Positions 8,044-17,780 of a stretch of 37,129 nt of DNA are shown one piece after another. Source of the stretch: Variovorax sp. CAN15 (GTDB lineage Bacteria > Pseudomonadota > Gammaproteobacteria > Burkholderiales > Burkholderiaceae_C). The stretch lies in contig NZ_JASMRZ010000011.1 in NCBI RefSeq assembly GCF_030462475.1, positions 1-37,129 of the forward strand. Reading direction: 5' to 3'. The first letter of the stretch is position 1; every line of letters starts with the position of its first letter. The notes beneath the pieces were generated by a model. The model ran no database searches. It was given only the letters and a program-made list of their open reading frames with translations, and was not told the DNA's origin. The translations under genes and the position numbers were made by a program.

Positions 8044-8064
8044 CGCCGCTGTTGCGGCGTTTTT
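8044..8064 (+). terminator. plus-strand intrinsic terminator beside the rplC promoter
   Basis: CGCCGC and GCGGCG pair around a TGTT loop, followed by TTTTT on the plus strand. No plus-strand gene lies upstream, so it may stop antisense transcription. On the minus strand the hairpin has no T-run, so it would be a weak end for the exported-protein gene. Confidence 0.45.
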
Positions 8065-8101
8065 CAGGCCTTGGAAGCCCGTTTTCGGTGCGTTTCCCGG
8101 C

Positions 8102-8647
8102 CTATTTCGGCTCTTTGGCCGGCATCGAGATGATCTTCTCGCCCTCTGCCGAAGAATTCAGCTCACCCGCTGCCTTCATGGCGGGCGCGCTGGCACCCGC
8201 CTGGATGGGAATGGCGACGATGCTCGTGGCCCCGTCTTGCGTGACGAAGACGTTCAGGTAGGCAAGGCCTTCGCGGGCGACCGTGACTTTTGCGTTGATG
8301 GTCGCGCCCTGCCCGGCGGGAAGAGTCAGGCTGCTGGCCGTTGCCAAGGAGAGGCCCGAGTCGGCCGTCAGGCGCACGGTGGCTCCGGCCGGGTCGCTCA
8401 CGCCGTCGAACTGGAGAATGACGGAGACAGACTGCCCGATCCGCGGCGTGCCTTCGACCCTGTACTGGATCGCCACACCGGAATCGTTGGGCTTGCGTGC
8501 GGCAACCGTCATGGGTGCCGCATTGCGGGAAGCGCCGGCTTGCTTGGCGGCGCGCTGCCCCGGCACGCCGTCTGCGCACGCGGACGCCGCGGCGAGCGCC
8601 AGAAACGCGGTGGCGGCGGCGATGGTCGAACGGGAACGGAGGTTCAT
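8102..8647 (-). CDS. small exported protein of unknown function
   Basis: The 181-residue product starts with a signal peptide (hydrophobic segment near 9-22). A cysteine at about residue 24 in ASACADG could be a weak lipobox. The rest is a mostly beta-type sequence with regular Gly/Asn/Thr strands (residues 60-150), resembling an Ig-like or DUF11-type fold, and a charged C-terminus. I do not recognise the family. It follows the metalloprotease gene by 22 bases with its own AGGAAG site, so the two are probably co-transcribed and may act together outside the cytoplasm. The pair lies unexpectedly between rpsJ and rplC. Confidence 0.75.
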   Translation of the reverse strand: MNLRSRSTIAAATAFLALAAASACADGVPGQRAAKQAGASRNAAPMTVAARKPNDSGVAIQYRVEGTPRIGQSVSVILQFDGVSDPAGATVRLTADSGLSLATASSLTLPAGQGATINAKVTVAREGLAYLNVFVTQDGATSIVAIPIQAGASAPAMKAAGELNSSAEGEKIISMPAKEPK

Positions 8648-8669
8648 GGGTGGACTTCCTCGCTGCTAC

Positions 8670-10256
8670 TTATTGGATCAGCACACCGAAGCAAGTGTTT
8701 GCGCCGGAGTTGTTGACATCGTTGACGACCAGAACGTAGTCGCCGGCCGAGAGGCTGACCGAATTGGTGTTCCGGCTCACCACCCCTCCCCTGTAGACGA
8801 CGAAATTGGGGCTGGCACCAGCCGGCGCAGTGATGGCGAACTGGTAGTTGCGGCTGGTCGGCGCGGTGAAACGCAGATAGGAGAAGCTCCCGAGCTTGTT
8901 CCCGTTGCTCCGAGGGTCCTCGGTGTTCGTTACGCAAGCCGACGTGCTTGCACCGATGGTCGCCTGGCCGTACATCGGCAACGCATAGTTCACGGTGGGC
9001 GATCCGCCATTGTTGGTTTCCTGGGTGCCGTAGGCATCGTTGGAAGCCGCGCTGATGCTCTGGCCCGAAAGCAGAGCCGCCAACGCCGAAGCACTGCCGG
9101 GCGCGGCGACATTGAACGCCGCCGTGAAAGGATGGATCGAGGTGACTGGCGCGCCGCCCTTGAACAGCGCGCTCGTCATCGTGTCGTGGATCGGCTTGAA
9201 CCCGACCTGCTGATTCAGGCTCCAGAAGATCGACTGGATCGAAGACTCCCGGAACCAGCCTGGATTGGTCGTGGGCCCCCGCGTGAGATCGAGGTTGCTG
9301 CCTTGCGCCTGGCCGGGCCCGTCGGAATCGACATAGTTGCTGCGTCCGAGCACGATGCCCGACCAGCCATTGCCCCATCCTTCGGAGAAGGCCAGCCGGC
9401 GATCGACGCGCTCGCTCGTGGAGTGCGCACCGCCGGTCGAGTCGTCGCGGCTGAAGGAGGCCTGGTAGTAGTGACCCCATTCATGGGCGATCACCGGTGC
9501 GTCGAATTCATCGGTATCCACGTCCTCCTTGCCGAGCACGTAGATCTCGGCGCCCGAGCTCCTTCCAACGAAGAAGGTGGTCCCGATCTGCCCCAGCGCG
9601 ACGCTGCCGCTGGCGTTCGTGTTGTTGACGCTCCAGAACACCTTCAGCGAAGGAAAGGCCGTCGCCGGCGCGGCCGTCATCACCTTCTGCATCGCGGTGT
9701 AGACCGTGTCCATGATGGCGAACGGCCCGGACACGCGCTGGCCGGTGTAGCTCGAACCACCCCAGCCGCTGGGGGCGCGCAGGTCGCGGGTGAGCGCGGC
9801 GCCGCCGGTGGAGAACACCGACGACTGCATGGAATAGATTGCGCTCGACTGCGTGTTGTCGCGCACGGTGACGTCCCAGCTCGGAAGGGCACCGGTGCGG
9901 GTCAATTGCGCCCGCACGCGGACGATCACGTTCGTGTTTCCCTGGACGTTCACCGAATAGGCGCCATTGTCATCGGTGGCGGTCGTGGCCAACTGGTTGC
10001 CGCTGCCGGCATCGAGCACTTCGACAAAGGCGCCGCGCACCGGCTTGACCTCGGTGTTGGCATACACGAGGCGGCCATTGGGGTTGGGCACCGACTCGTA
10101 GGTGGCCGTGCCACTCAGCGCGACCTGAGCGGCGGGAATCAAGGGCAGCAAGGGAATACCACCACCGCCTCCCCCTCCTCCACCACCGCAAGCGGTCAGA
10201 AGCACTGCCGCCACGCAGGCAACCAAGCCCGATGAAAAAGAGATGCGTTGTCCCAT
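8670..10256 (-). CDS. putative zinc metalloprotease lipoprotein (HEWGH)
   Basis: The 528-residue protein begins with a lipoprotein signal, LLTAC, with the lipid-bearing Cys at 23, followed by ten glycines (24-33) as a flexible tether. Residues about 45-120 look like a carboxypeptidase-regulatory-type beta domain. H258-E259-x-x-H262 is a zinc-protease motif in the context IAHEWGHYYQ; E292, in FSEGWGN 30 residues later, fits a third zinc ligand of a gluzincin. The C-terminal 100 residues (FSYLRFTAPTSRNYQFAIT...DYVLVV) resemble a bacterial pre-peptidase C-terminal domain. I predict a membrane-anchored periplasmic or surface peptidase; the substrate is unknown. It starts 90 bases beyond the rpsJ terminator, so it must have its own promoter. 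Confidence 0.8.
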   Translation of the reverse strand: MGQRISFSSGLVACVAAVLLTACGGGGGGGGGGIPLLPLIPAAQVALSGTATYESVPNPNGRLVYANTEVKPVRGAFVEVLDAGSGNQLATTATDDNGAYSVNVQGNTNVIVRVRAQLTRTGALPSWDVTVRDNTQSSAIYSMQSSVFSTGGAALTRDLRAPSGWGGSSYTGQRVSGPFAIMDTVYTAMQKVMTAAPATAFPSLKVFWSVNNTNASGSVALGQIGTTFFVGRSSGAEIYVLGKEDVDTDEFDAPVIAHEWGHYYQASFSRDDSTGGAHSTSERVDRRLAFSEGWGNGWSGIVLGRSNYVDSDGPGQAQGSNLDLTRGPTTNPGWFRESSIQSIFWSLNQQVGFKPIHDTMTSALFKGGAPVTSIHPFTAAFNVAAPGSASALAALLSGQSISAASNDAYGTQETNNGGSPTVNYALPMYGQATIGASTSACVTNTEDPRSNGNKLGSFSYLRFTAPTSRNYQFAITAPAGASPNFVVYRGGVVSRNTNSVSLSAGDYVLVVNDVNNSGANTCFGVLIQ

Positions 10257-10346
10257 GATTGTGCTGCCCTCGCTTCAGCTACCGACGCCTGGAAGATTGG
10301 CGGACGCCGTCACGGGAGGATGCCACATTCGCGAGACATAAAGCAC

Positions 10347-10379
10347 AAAACCCGCCTGCATTTCTGCAGGCGGGTTTTT
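10347..10379. terminator. strong bidirectional terminator after rpsJ
   Basis: A stem of up to 13 bp (AAACCCGCCTGCA / TGCAGGCGGGTTT) around TTTC has T-runs on both strands. On the minus strand it lies about 30 bases beyond the rpsJ stop and ends the str-tuf-rpsJ transcript, separating it from rplC. Confidence 0.92.
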
Positions 10380-10407
10380 CAACGACATTGGCGCGAAGCC
10401 GAATGTG

Positions 10408-10722
10408 TTATTGCAGCTTGATCTCGACGTCCACGCCGGCCGGCAGGTCGAGCTTCATCAGCGCGTCCACGGTCTTGTCGGTCGGGTCGACGATGTCCAT
10501 CAGGCGCTGGTGCGTGCGGATTTCCAGCTGGTCGCGCGACGTCTTGTTGACGTGCGGCGAACGCAGGATGTCGAAGCGCTTCATGCGGGTCGGCAGGGGC
10601 ACGGGGCCCTTGACGATCGCGCCGGTGCGCTTGGCGGTGTCCACGATTTCAGCGGCCGACTGGTCGATCAGCTTGTAATCGAATGCCTTCAGGCGGATGC
10701 GGATCTTTTGCTTGGTTGCCAT
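10408..10722 (-). CDS. rpsJ: 30S ribosomal protein S10 / NusE
   Basis: The 104-residue protein is S10, a 30S head protein that also acts as NusE in antitermination with NusB. The sequences [14 protein letters not shown] and the loop around [16 protein letters not shown] are diagnostic. It follows tuf by 21 bases. In most bacteria it heads the S10 operon directly before rplC; here it closes the str operon, with a terminator right behind it. Confidence 0.98.
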   Translation of the reverse strand: MATKQKIRIRLKAFDYKLIDQSAAEIVDTAKRTGAIVKGPVPLPTRMKRFDILRSPHVNKTSRDQLEIRTHQRLMDIVDPTDKTVDALMKLDLPAGVDVEIKLQ

Positions 10723-10743
10723 GGTGATTCCTTTGCGCTCGGC

Positions 10744-11937
<1,194 letters not shown>

Positions 11938-11958
11938 TTTTCAATCCTTGAAAGAGCA

Positions 11959-12016
11959 GTTCCCGTGCATTGGTTTTATGTCTGCACCCGATTGCTGGTT
12001 CGCCTCGCACGGGAAC
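11959..12016 (-). promoter_or_regulatory. long-range inverted repeat in the tuf leader
   Basis: GTTCCCGTGC (11959-11968) and GCACGGGAAC (12007-12016) form a perfect 10-bp stem around 38 bases, directly in front of the tuf ribosome-binding region. A second GC-rich hairpin (GGGGCCGCG/CGCGGCCCC) lies at about 12043-12067. They could stabilise the fusA-tuf junction of the mRNA or mark a processing site. Confidence 0.4.
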
Positions 12017-12079
12017 GTGGCGGCACCGGATCGCAGACAACGGGGGCCGCGCACTGCGCGGCCCCGCATTCTTGAAAAC

Positions 12080-14179
12080 TTACTTGGCGCGAGCGGCCAC
12101 GATGGCTTCGGCGACGTTGCGCGGAGCTTCGGCGTAGTGCTTGAACTCCATCGTGTACGTTGCGCGGCCTTGCGACATCGAGCGCAGCGTGGTCGAGTAG
12201 CCGAACATTTCCGACAGCGGCACTTCGGCCTTGATGGCCTTGCCGCCACCGACCATGTCGTCCATGCCCTGCACCATGCCGCGGCGGGACGACAGGTCGC
12301 CCATCACGTTGCCGGCGTAGTCTTCAGGCGTTTCGACTTCCACGGCCATCATCGGCTCGAGGATCACGGGGTTGGCCTTGCGGGCACCTTCCTTGAAGCC
12401 GAAGATCGCGGCCATCTTGAACGCCATTTCGTTCGAGTCCACGTCGTGGTACGAACCGAAGTGCAGCGTGACCTTGACGTCCACGACGGGGTAACCCGCC
12501 AGCACGCCTTGCGTCAGAGCTTCCACGACGCCCTTTTCCACTGCGGGAATGTATTCGCGCGGAACCACGCCGCCCTTGATGGCGTCGACGAACTCGAAGC
12601 CCTTGCCGGCTTCCTGGGGTTCGATCTTGAGCACGACGTGGCCGTACTGGCCCTTACCACCCGACTGGCGGACGAACTTGCCTTCGGCTTCCTCGACGGT
12701 CTTGCGGATCGTTTCGCGGTAGGCCACCTGCGGCTTGCCCACGTTGGCTTCCACGCCGAATTCGCGCTTCATGCGGTCCACGATGATTTCAAGGTGGAGC
12801 TCGCCCATGCCGGCGATGATGGTCTGGCCCGATTCTTCGTCGGTGCGAACACGGAACGAAGGGTCTTCCTGAGCCAGACGCTGAAGCGCGATGCCCATCT
12901 TTTCCTGGTCGGCCTTGGTCTTCGGTTCCACAGCCTGCGAAATCACAGACTCCGGGAACACCATGCGCTCCAGCGTGACGATGGCTTCGGGATCGCACAG
13001 CGTTTCGCCGGTGGTCACTTCCTTCAGGCCCACGCAGGCGGCGATGTCGCCAGCGCGGATTTCGCTGACTTCTTCACGGTTGTTCGCGTGCATCTGCACG
13101 ATGCGGCCGATACGTTCCTTCTTGCCGCGCACCGGGTTGTAGACGCTGTCGCCCTTCGAGAGCACGCCAGAATAGACGCGCACGAAGGTCAACTGGCCCA
13201 CGAACGGGTCGGTCATCAGCTTGAATGCGAGAGCAGAGAACTTCTCGTTGTCGTCGGCCTTGCGAACGACAGGCGCTTCGTCTTCGTCCAGGCCAGCCAC
13301 CGGCGGGATGTCCAGCGGCGACGGCATGTATTCGACGACGGCGTCGAGCATGGCCTGCACGCCCTTGTTCTTGAAGGCCGAGCCGCACAGCATCGGCTGG
13401 ATTTCGCCAGCGATGGTGCGCTGGCGCAGGGCCTTCTTGATTTCTTCCTCGCTCAGCTCGCCGCCTTCGAGATACTTGTTCATCAGCTCTTCGCTGGCTT
13501 CGGCAGCCGCTTCGACAAGCTTTTCGCGGTATTCGTTGCAGACGTCCACCAGGTTGGCGGGAATCTCGCCGTACTGGAAGGTCACGCCCTTGTCTTCGTC
13601 CCAGATGATCGCCTTCATCTTCACGAGGTCGACGATGCCCTGGAAGTGCTCTTCGGCACCGATCGGGATCTGGATCACGACGGGGTTGGCCTTCAGGCGG
13701 TCGACCATCATCTGACGAACGCGCAGGAAGTCGGCGCCGGTACGGTCCATCTTGTTGACGAACGCGAGACGAGGCACCTTGTACTTGTTGGCCTGGCGCC
13801 AGACGGTTTCCGACTGGGGCTGCACGCCGCCGACAGCGTCGTACACCATCACGGCGCCGTCCAGCACGCGCATCGAGCGCTCGACTTCAATGGTGAAGTC
13901 CACGTGGCCGGGGGTGTCGATGATGTTGATGCGGTGTTCGTCGAACTTGCCGGCCATGCCCTTCCAGAAGCAGGTGGTGGCGGCGGACGTGATCGTGATA
14001 CCGCGCTCTTGCTCTTGCTCCATCCAGTCCATCGTGGCGGCACCGTCGTGCACTTCACCGATCTTGTGGTTCACACCGGTGTAGAACAGGATACGTTCGG
14101 TCGTCGTGGTCTTGCCAGCGTCGATGTGCGCGGAGATGCCGATGTTGCGGTAGCGCTCGATGGGGGTCTTGCGGGACAT
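12080..14179 (-). CDS. fusA: elongation factor G
   Basis: The 699-residue GTPase drives ribosomal translocation and, with RRF, ribosome recycling. GTP-binding motifs are AHIDAGKTT near the N-terminus, DTPGHVDF and NKMDR; the five-domain architecture is complete. It belongs to the str operon between rpsG and tuf. Confidence 0.98.
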   Translation of the reverse strand: MSRKTPIERYRNIGISAHIDAGKTTTTERILFYTGVNHKIGEVHDGAATMDWMEQEQERGITITSAATTCFWKGMAGKFDEHRINIIDTPGHVDFTIEVERSMRVLDGAVMVYDAVGGVQPQSETVWRQANKYKVPRLAFVNKMDRTGADFLRVRQMMVDRLKANPVVIQIPIGAEEHFQGIVDLVKMKAIIWDEDKGVTFQYGEIPANLVDVCNEYREKLVEAAAEASEELMNKYLEGGELSEEEIKKALRQRTIAGEIQPMLCGSAFKNKGVQAMLDAVVEYMPSPLDIPPVAGLDEDEAPVVRKADDNEKFSALAFKLMTDPFVGQLTFVRVYSGVLSKGDSVYNPVRGKKERIGRIVQMHANNREEVSEIRAGDIAACVGLKEVTTGETLCDPEAIVTLERMVFPESVISQAVEPKTKADQEKMGIALQRLAQEDPSFRVRTDEESGQTIIAGMGELHLEIIVDRMKREFGVEANVGKPQVAYRETIRKTVEEAEGKFVRQSGGKGQYGHVVLKIEPQEAGKGFEFVDAIKGGVVPREYIPAVEKGVVEALTQGVLAGYPVVDVKVTLHFGSYHDVDSNEMAFKMAAIFGFKEGARKANPVILEPMMAVEVETPEDYAGNVMGDLSSRRGMVQGMDDMVGGGKAIKAEVPLSEMFGYSTTLRSMSQGRATYTMEFKHYAEAPRNVAEAIVAARAK

Positions 14180-14275
14180 GATTTACTTTCGGGTTGAAAT
14201 GCGTTGAGCGCTGGGCCCCGGGCACGGGCACAACGCCCGAAACCCGACACCCAACGCCCAAGCGAAGTTTGATTT

Positions 14276-14749
14276 TTAGAAGCGGAAGTGGCTGAACGCC
14301 CGGTTGGCTTCTGCCATGCGGTGCACTTCGTCGCGCTTCTTCATGGCACCGCCACGGCCTTCCGTGGCTTCCATCAGTTCGTTGGCCAGACGCAGGGCCA
14401 TCGACTTCTCACCGCGCTTGCGGGCGGCTTCCTTGATCCAGCGCATCGACAGAGCGAGGCGGCGGACGGGACGGACTTCGACCGGCACTTGATAGTTCGC
14501 ACCGCCGACGCGGCGCGACTTCACTTCGACCATCGGCTTCACGTTGTTGATGGCAACGGTGAACGCCTCGAGGGGGTCCTTGTCCGGGTTCTTCTTCTCG
14601 ATGAAATCGAGCGCGCCGTAGATGATGCGCTCGGCAACAGCCTTCTTGCCGCCTTCCATGATCACGTTCATGAATTTGGACAGCTCGACATTGCCGTACT
14701 TGGGATCCGGCAGGATTTCACGTTTGGGGACTTCGCGACGACGTGGCAT
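14276..14749 (-). CDS. rpsG: 30S ribosomal protein S7
   Basis: The 157-residue protein is S7, which nucleates 30S head assembly and contacts the E-site tRNA. The start [19 protein letters not shown] and the block [21 protein letters not shown] are diagnostic. In E. coli S7 represses its own synthesis by binding the rpsL-rpsG spacer; a 152-base spacer is present here. Confidence 0.98.
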   Translation of the reverse strand: MPRRREVPKREILPDPKYGNVELSKFMNVIMEGGKKAVAERIIYGALDFIEKKNPDKDPLEAFTVAINNVKPMVEVKSRRVGGANYQVPVEVRPVRRLALSMRWIKEAARKRGEKSMALRLANELMEATEGRGGAMKKRDEVHRMAEANRAFSHFRF

Positions 14750-14901
14750 TTTTCTAACCTCTTTGCTTCAGTTGGCACCGTTTCCGGCACCGCGAGAGCC
14801 AAGCGGGACTCTCACTTACTCGACCCGATATTGGGTCACTACGTTCGATGTACCCGCCAAGGTAACCGAACACCGTTTGTTCTTGACGACAGGAAGACCT
14901 A
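14750..14901 (-). promoter_or_regulatory. rpsL-rpsG intercistronic region, candidate S7-binding leader
   Basis: The 152-base spacer contains a GACCC/GGGTC hairpin (14822-14837) and a tandem GGCACCG direct repeat nearer rpsG. E. coli uses this spacer for S7 feedback; assigning that role here is by position only. Confidence 0.35.
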
Positions 14902-15279
14902 TCAGGCCTTCTTGGGACGCTTCGCGCCGTACTTGGAACGCGACTGCTTGCGGTCTTTCACGCCTTGCAGGTCAAGCGAACCACGAACGATGTGGTAGCG
15001 CACACCGGGCAAGTCCTTGACACGCCCGCCGCGAACCAGCACGACGCTGTGTTCCTGGAGGTTGTGGCCTTCGCCGCCGATGTAGGAAATGACTTCGAAG
15101 CCGTTGGTCAGGCGGACCTTGGCAACTTTACGCAGAGCCGAGTTCGGCTTCTTCGGCGTCGTGGTGTAGACGCGGGTGCAGACACCGCGGCGCTGCGGCG
15201 AGTTCTGCATGGCAGGGCTCTTCGAAGCGATCTTTTCGACCGTCCGACCCTGACGCACCAGTTGATTGATGGTTGGCAT
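14902..15279 (-). CDS. rpsL: 30S ribosomal protein S12
   Basis: The 125-residue protein is S12 of the decoding centre. K43 in [13 protein letters not shown] and the lysine of [12 protein letters not shown] are both the streptomycin-sensitive residues. It is first in the str operon, with a promoter and a leader of roughly 120 bases upstream. Confidence 0.98.
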   Translation of the reverse strand: MPTINQLVRQGRTVEKIASKSPAMQNSPQRRGVCTRVYTTTPKKPNSALRKVAKVRLTNGFEVISYIGGEGHNLQEHSVVLVRGGRVKDLPGVRYHIVRGSLDLQGVKDRKQSRSKYGAKRPKKA

Positions 15280-15380
15280 GAATTAAAAAGTCCCCAAAAC
15301 GAGAAACGCCCCGGCCCTGGCTGTGAAAACCGCCCTTGTCGTGACTCAAGGAGGCCGGGAATGACGAAAACGTGAAACCC

Positions 15381-15396
15381 TTCGGAAAATTCCGAA
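15381..15396. repeat. short hairpin in the rpsL leader
   Basis: TTCGGA and TCCGAA pair around AAAT, ten bases downstream of the predicted -10 box. It may stabilise the 5' end of the str mRNA. Confidence 0.4.
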
Positions 15397-15405
15397 AAGC
15401 CCACG

Positions 15406-15433
15406 AGTATAGCAAACGAGCCTGAAACGGCAA
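15406..15433 (-). promoter_or_regulatory. predicted promoter of the str operon
   Basis: The minus strand has a -10 box TATACT (15406-15411) and a -35 box TTGCCG (15428-15433) with a 16-base spacer. It lies about 130 bases upstream of rpsL and directly follows the carboxypeptidase gene. Confidence 0.55.
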
Positions 15434-15491
15434 AGTCGGCTGCCGCGGATGACCGCCAGCAGCCCTTTCCGCCTCTTTTTCCGCCCCCGGC

Positions 15492-16661
15492 TTACTTGAT
15501 CCAGAGACGCAGGGCATCCCAGGCGCGGCCGAGGACTCCGGCCTGCTCGACCGGCTCCAGGGCAACCAGCGGCACATCGGCCAGAGGCTGGTCATCCAGC
15601 GTGACCTTGAGCGAGCCGACCGGCTGGTACTTGGTGAAAGGCGCCACCAGCGGGTCGGGGCGCGACACCTGGGTCTTGATCTTGTTGGCCGAGCCCGCGG
15701 GCACCGCCACCACGATGGGCTCGGGACGACCCAGCTTCAGGACGTTGGCCTTGCCCTTCCAGACGGCCGGGGTGGCCGCCGGCTGGCCGCCGTCGAACAG
15801 GCGGACGGCGTCGTAGGCCGTGTAGCCCCAGTTCAGCAGCTTCTGCGACTCGTTGGCGCGCACAGTCTCGCCCGTGGCGCCCAGCACGATCGACAGCAGG
15901 CGGCGCCCGCCCGTCAGGTTGGGAAAGTCGCGCTTGGCGGTGGCGATCATGCAGTAGCCGGCCGCCTCGGTGTGGCCGGTCTTGAGGCCGTCGACGGTCG
16001 GATCGCGGAACAGCAGCAGGTTGCGGTTGGTATCGTTGGTCGACGGGGTGCCCGGGTAGCGGTACTTCTTGATGGCGTAGTACTTGGCTTCTTCCGGGAA
16101 GTCGCGCACCAGGCGGGTCGCCAGGATGCTCAGGTCGCGGGCCGTCGTGGTGTGGCCGGGCGCTGTCAGGCCCTCGGGGTTCTTGTAGGTCGTGTTCTTC
16201 ATGCCCAGCACCTTGGCCTGGGCGTTCATCATCTCGACGAAGTGTTCCACAGTGCCACCCACGCCTTCGGCCAAGGCGACGGTGGCGTCGTTGCCCGACT
16301 GCACGATCAGCCCCTTGATCAGGTCTTCCACCGGCACCTGCATCTTGGGATCGATGAACATGCGCGAGCCGGGCATCTTCCAGGCGCGGGTGCTGACCGG
16401 CAACGTCTGGGTCAGCGTGATCTTCTTGGCGCGCAGCGCGTCGAACACCAGGTAGGCGGACATCAGCTTGGTGAGCGAGGCCGGCTCGACCGGGCTGTCA
16501 ATGTCCTTCTGCGCCAGGATCTGGTTCGCGGTCACGTCCAGCAGCAGGTAGCTGCGCGCGGCGATTTCAGGCGGCGCCGGCATCTGGGCGGCGGCAATCA
16601 GGCTGAAGGAGGCGGCGGCGGTAAAGACCAGCGCGCGGAGCGCGCCAAGAAAACGATTCAT
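15492..16661 (-). CDS. dacC: D-alanyl-D-alanine carboxypeptidase (PBP5/6 family)
   Basis: The 389-residue protein removes the terminal D-Ala from peptidoglycan stem peptides and so limits crosslinking. It has a signal peptide (1-25), then a serine-peptidase S11 domain with S62-L-T-K65, S122-G-N124 and K227-T-G229, the three active-site motifs. A C-terminal PBP5-type beta domain follows, ending in an amphipathic helix (VLGRAWDALRLWIK) that would anchor it to the membrane. ATG 16661 is chosen for the signal peptide; an upstream TTG at 16688 is in frame but has no better ribosome site. The dacA/dacC choice is by family only. Confidence 0.92.
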   Translation of the reverse strand: MNRFLGALRALVFTAAASFSLIAAAQMPAPPEIAARSYLLLDVTANQILAQKDIDSPVEPASLTKLMSAYLVFDALRAKKITLTQTLPVSTRAWKMPGSRMFIDPKMQVPVEDLIKGLIVQSGNDATVALAEGVGGTVEHFVEMMNAQAKVLGMKNTTYKNPEGLTAPGHTTTARDLSILATRLVRDFPEEAKYYAIKKYRYPGTPSTNDTNRNLLLFRDPTVDGLKTGHTEAAGYCMIATAKRDFPNLTGGRRLLSIVLGATGETVRANESQKLLNWGYTAYDAVRLFDGGQPAATPAVWKGKANVLKLGRPEPIVVAVPAGSANKIKTQVSRPDPLVAPFTKYQPVGSLKVTLDDQPLADVPLVALEPVEQAGVLGRAWDALRLWIK

Positions 16662-16701
16662 TGGGAGTTCGGAATGAGACGAAAACAAGCCAGAGAGGCT
16701 T

Positions 16702-17334
16702 TCAAACGATGTCCGCGCGCAGATGGCGGACGACCAGACCCTTGAGCAGCGGCAATTGTCCGTGAAAGAAATGACCGCCCCCGGGGATGACTGTGACAGG
16801 AAGTGACTGCGGCCGCGCCCAGTCCATCACGGCGGACAGCGCCACCGTGTCGTCGGCTTCGCCATGAACCACCAGCGTGCGTTCGTGCGCCTCCACGGGC
16901 AACGTGGCCACGTTGTTGCGCGCGGCGGCCGTGCCCACCAGCACGATCTGCCGGATCTCGCGCTCGGACCACAGCCTGGCGACGGCACCGCCCGCGACGA
17001 AGGCCCCGAAGGAGAAGCCGGCGATCGCCAGCGGCCCCTCGGGCGCGAGCCGTCCGACGACATTCAGCATGTCCTCCAGCTCGCCACGCCCTTCGTCGTG
17101 CACACCTTCGCTGGCACCCACGCCGCGGAAGTTGAAGCGCACCGTGGTCCAGCCGCTGGCGACGAAGGCACGCGCAAGCGTCTGCACCACCTTGTTGTCC
17201 ATCGTGCCGCCGAACAGCGGATGCGGATGGGCGACGACCGCGATGCCGCGCGGGGTTCCGGCAGGCTGGTCGCGCTGCACCTCGATCGCGCCGGCGGCGC
17301 CCTGGAGGCTGATCTTTTCGGTCTGGGAATTCAT
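16702..17334 (-). CDS. alpha/beta hydrolase
   Basis: The 210-residue cytosolic protein has the short alpha/beta-hydrolase fold: HPHPLFGGTMDNKVV near 36-50, the nucleophile elbow GFSFGA with S109, an acid at D161 or D162 (GEADDTVAL) and H188 (GGGHFFHG). The family is common in Proteobacteria and its substrate is unknown. It lies 35 bases after the ferredoxin gene and 40 bases before the carboxypeptidase gene, all on one strand. Confidence 0.85.
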   Translation of the reverse strand: MNSQTEKISLQGAAGAIEVQRDQPAGTPRGIAVVAHPHPLFGGTMDNKVVQTLARAFVASGWTTVRFNFRGVGASEGVHDEGRGELEDMLNVVGRLAPEGPLAIAGFSFGAFVAGGAVARLWSEREIRQIVLVGTAAARNNVATLPVEAHERTLVVHGEADDTVALSAVMDWARPQSLPVTVIPGGGHFFHGQLPLLKGLVVRHLRADIV

Positions 17335-17369
17335 TGGCGCAGGTACGAGCAAGGGGCCGGCGTAAAAGT

Positions 17370-17723
17370 TCAGCGCCCGACGTTCGGGGGCAGCAGCAGC
17401 CGCTCGACGACCTGGCCGTTCTTCAGGTGCGACTCGACGATCTCGTCGATGTCCTCGCTGTCGACGAAGGTGTACCAGACGGCCTCGGGGTACACCACGG
17501 CCACCGGACCGCCGGCGCAGCGGTCAAGACAGCCGGCCTTGTTGACGCGCACCTTGCCGGGCCCCGCCAGGCCCTCTGCCTTGACCTTCGCCTTGCAGCG
17601 GTCGAAACCTTCCTGAGCGTTGTGCATGGCGCAGGAGTCCTCGCCGTTCTTGCGCTCGTTGAGGCAGAAGAAGATGTGGCGGCCGTAGTAGCCGGACGGT
17701 GCGGCTGGGGTGGAGCTGGGCAT
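17370..17723 (-). CDS. thioredoxin-like [2Fe-2S] ferredoxin
   Basis: The 117-residue protein resembles the stand-alone thioredoxin-like [2Fe-2S] ferredoxins. Cysteines C20, C31, C65 and C69 (C-x10-C-x33-C-x3-C) form the expected cluster set, with C43 extra. The opening YGRHIFFCLNERKNGEDSC is typical. It is probably an electron carrier; its partner is not evident from the neighbourhood. Confidence 0.88.
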   Translation of the reverse strand: MPSSTPAAPSGYYGRHIFFCLNERKNGEDSCAMHNAQEGFDRCKAKVKAEGLAGPGKVRVNKAGCLDRCAGGPVAVVYPEAVWYTFVDSEDIDEIVESHLKNGQVVERLLLPPNVGR

Positions 17724-17780
17724 CGGCGGATTTTAGTGACCACCCTCTTTACCCTCACTCCGGCCGAGCAATCCGCACGC

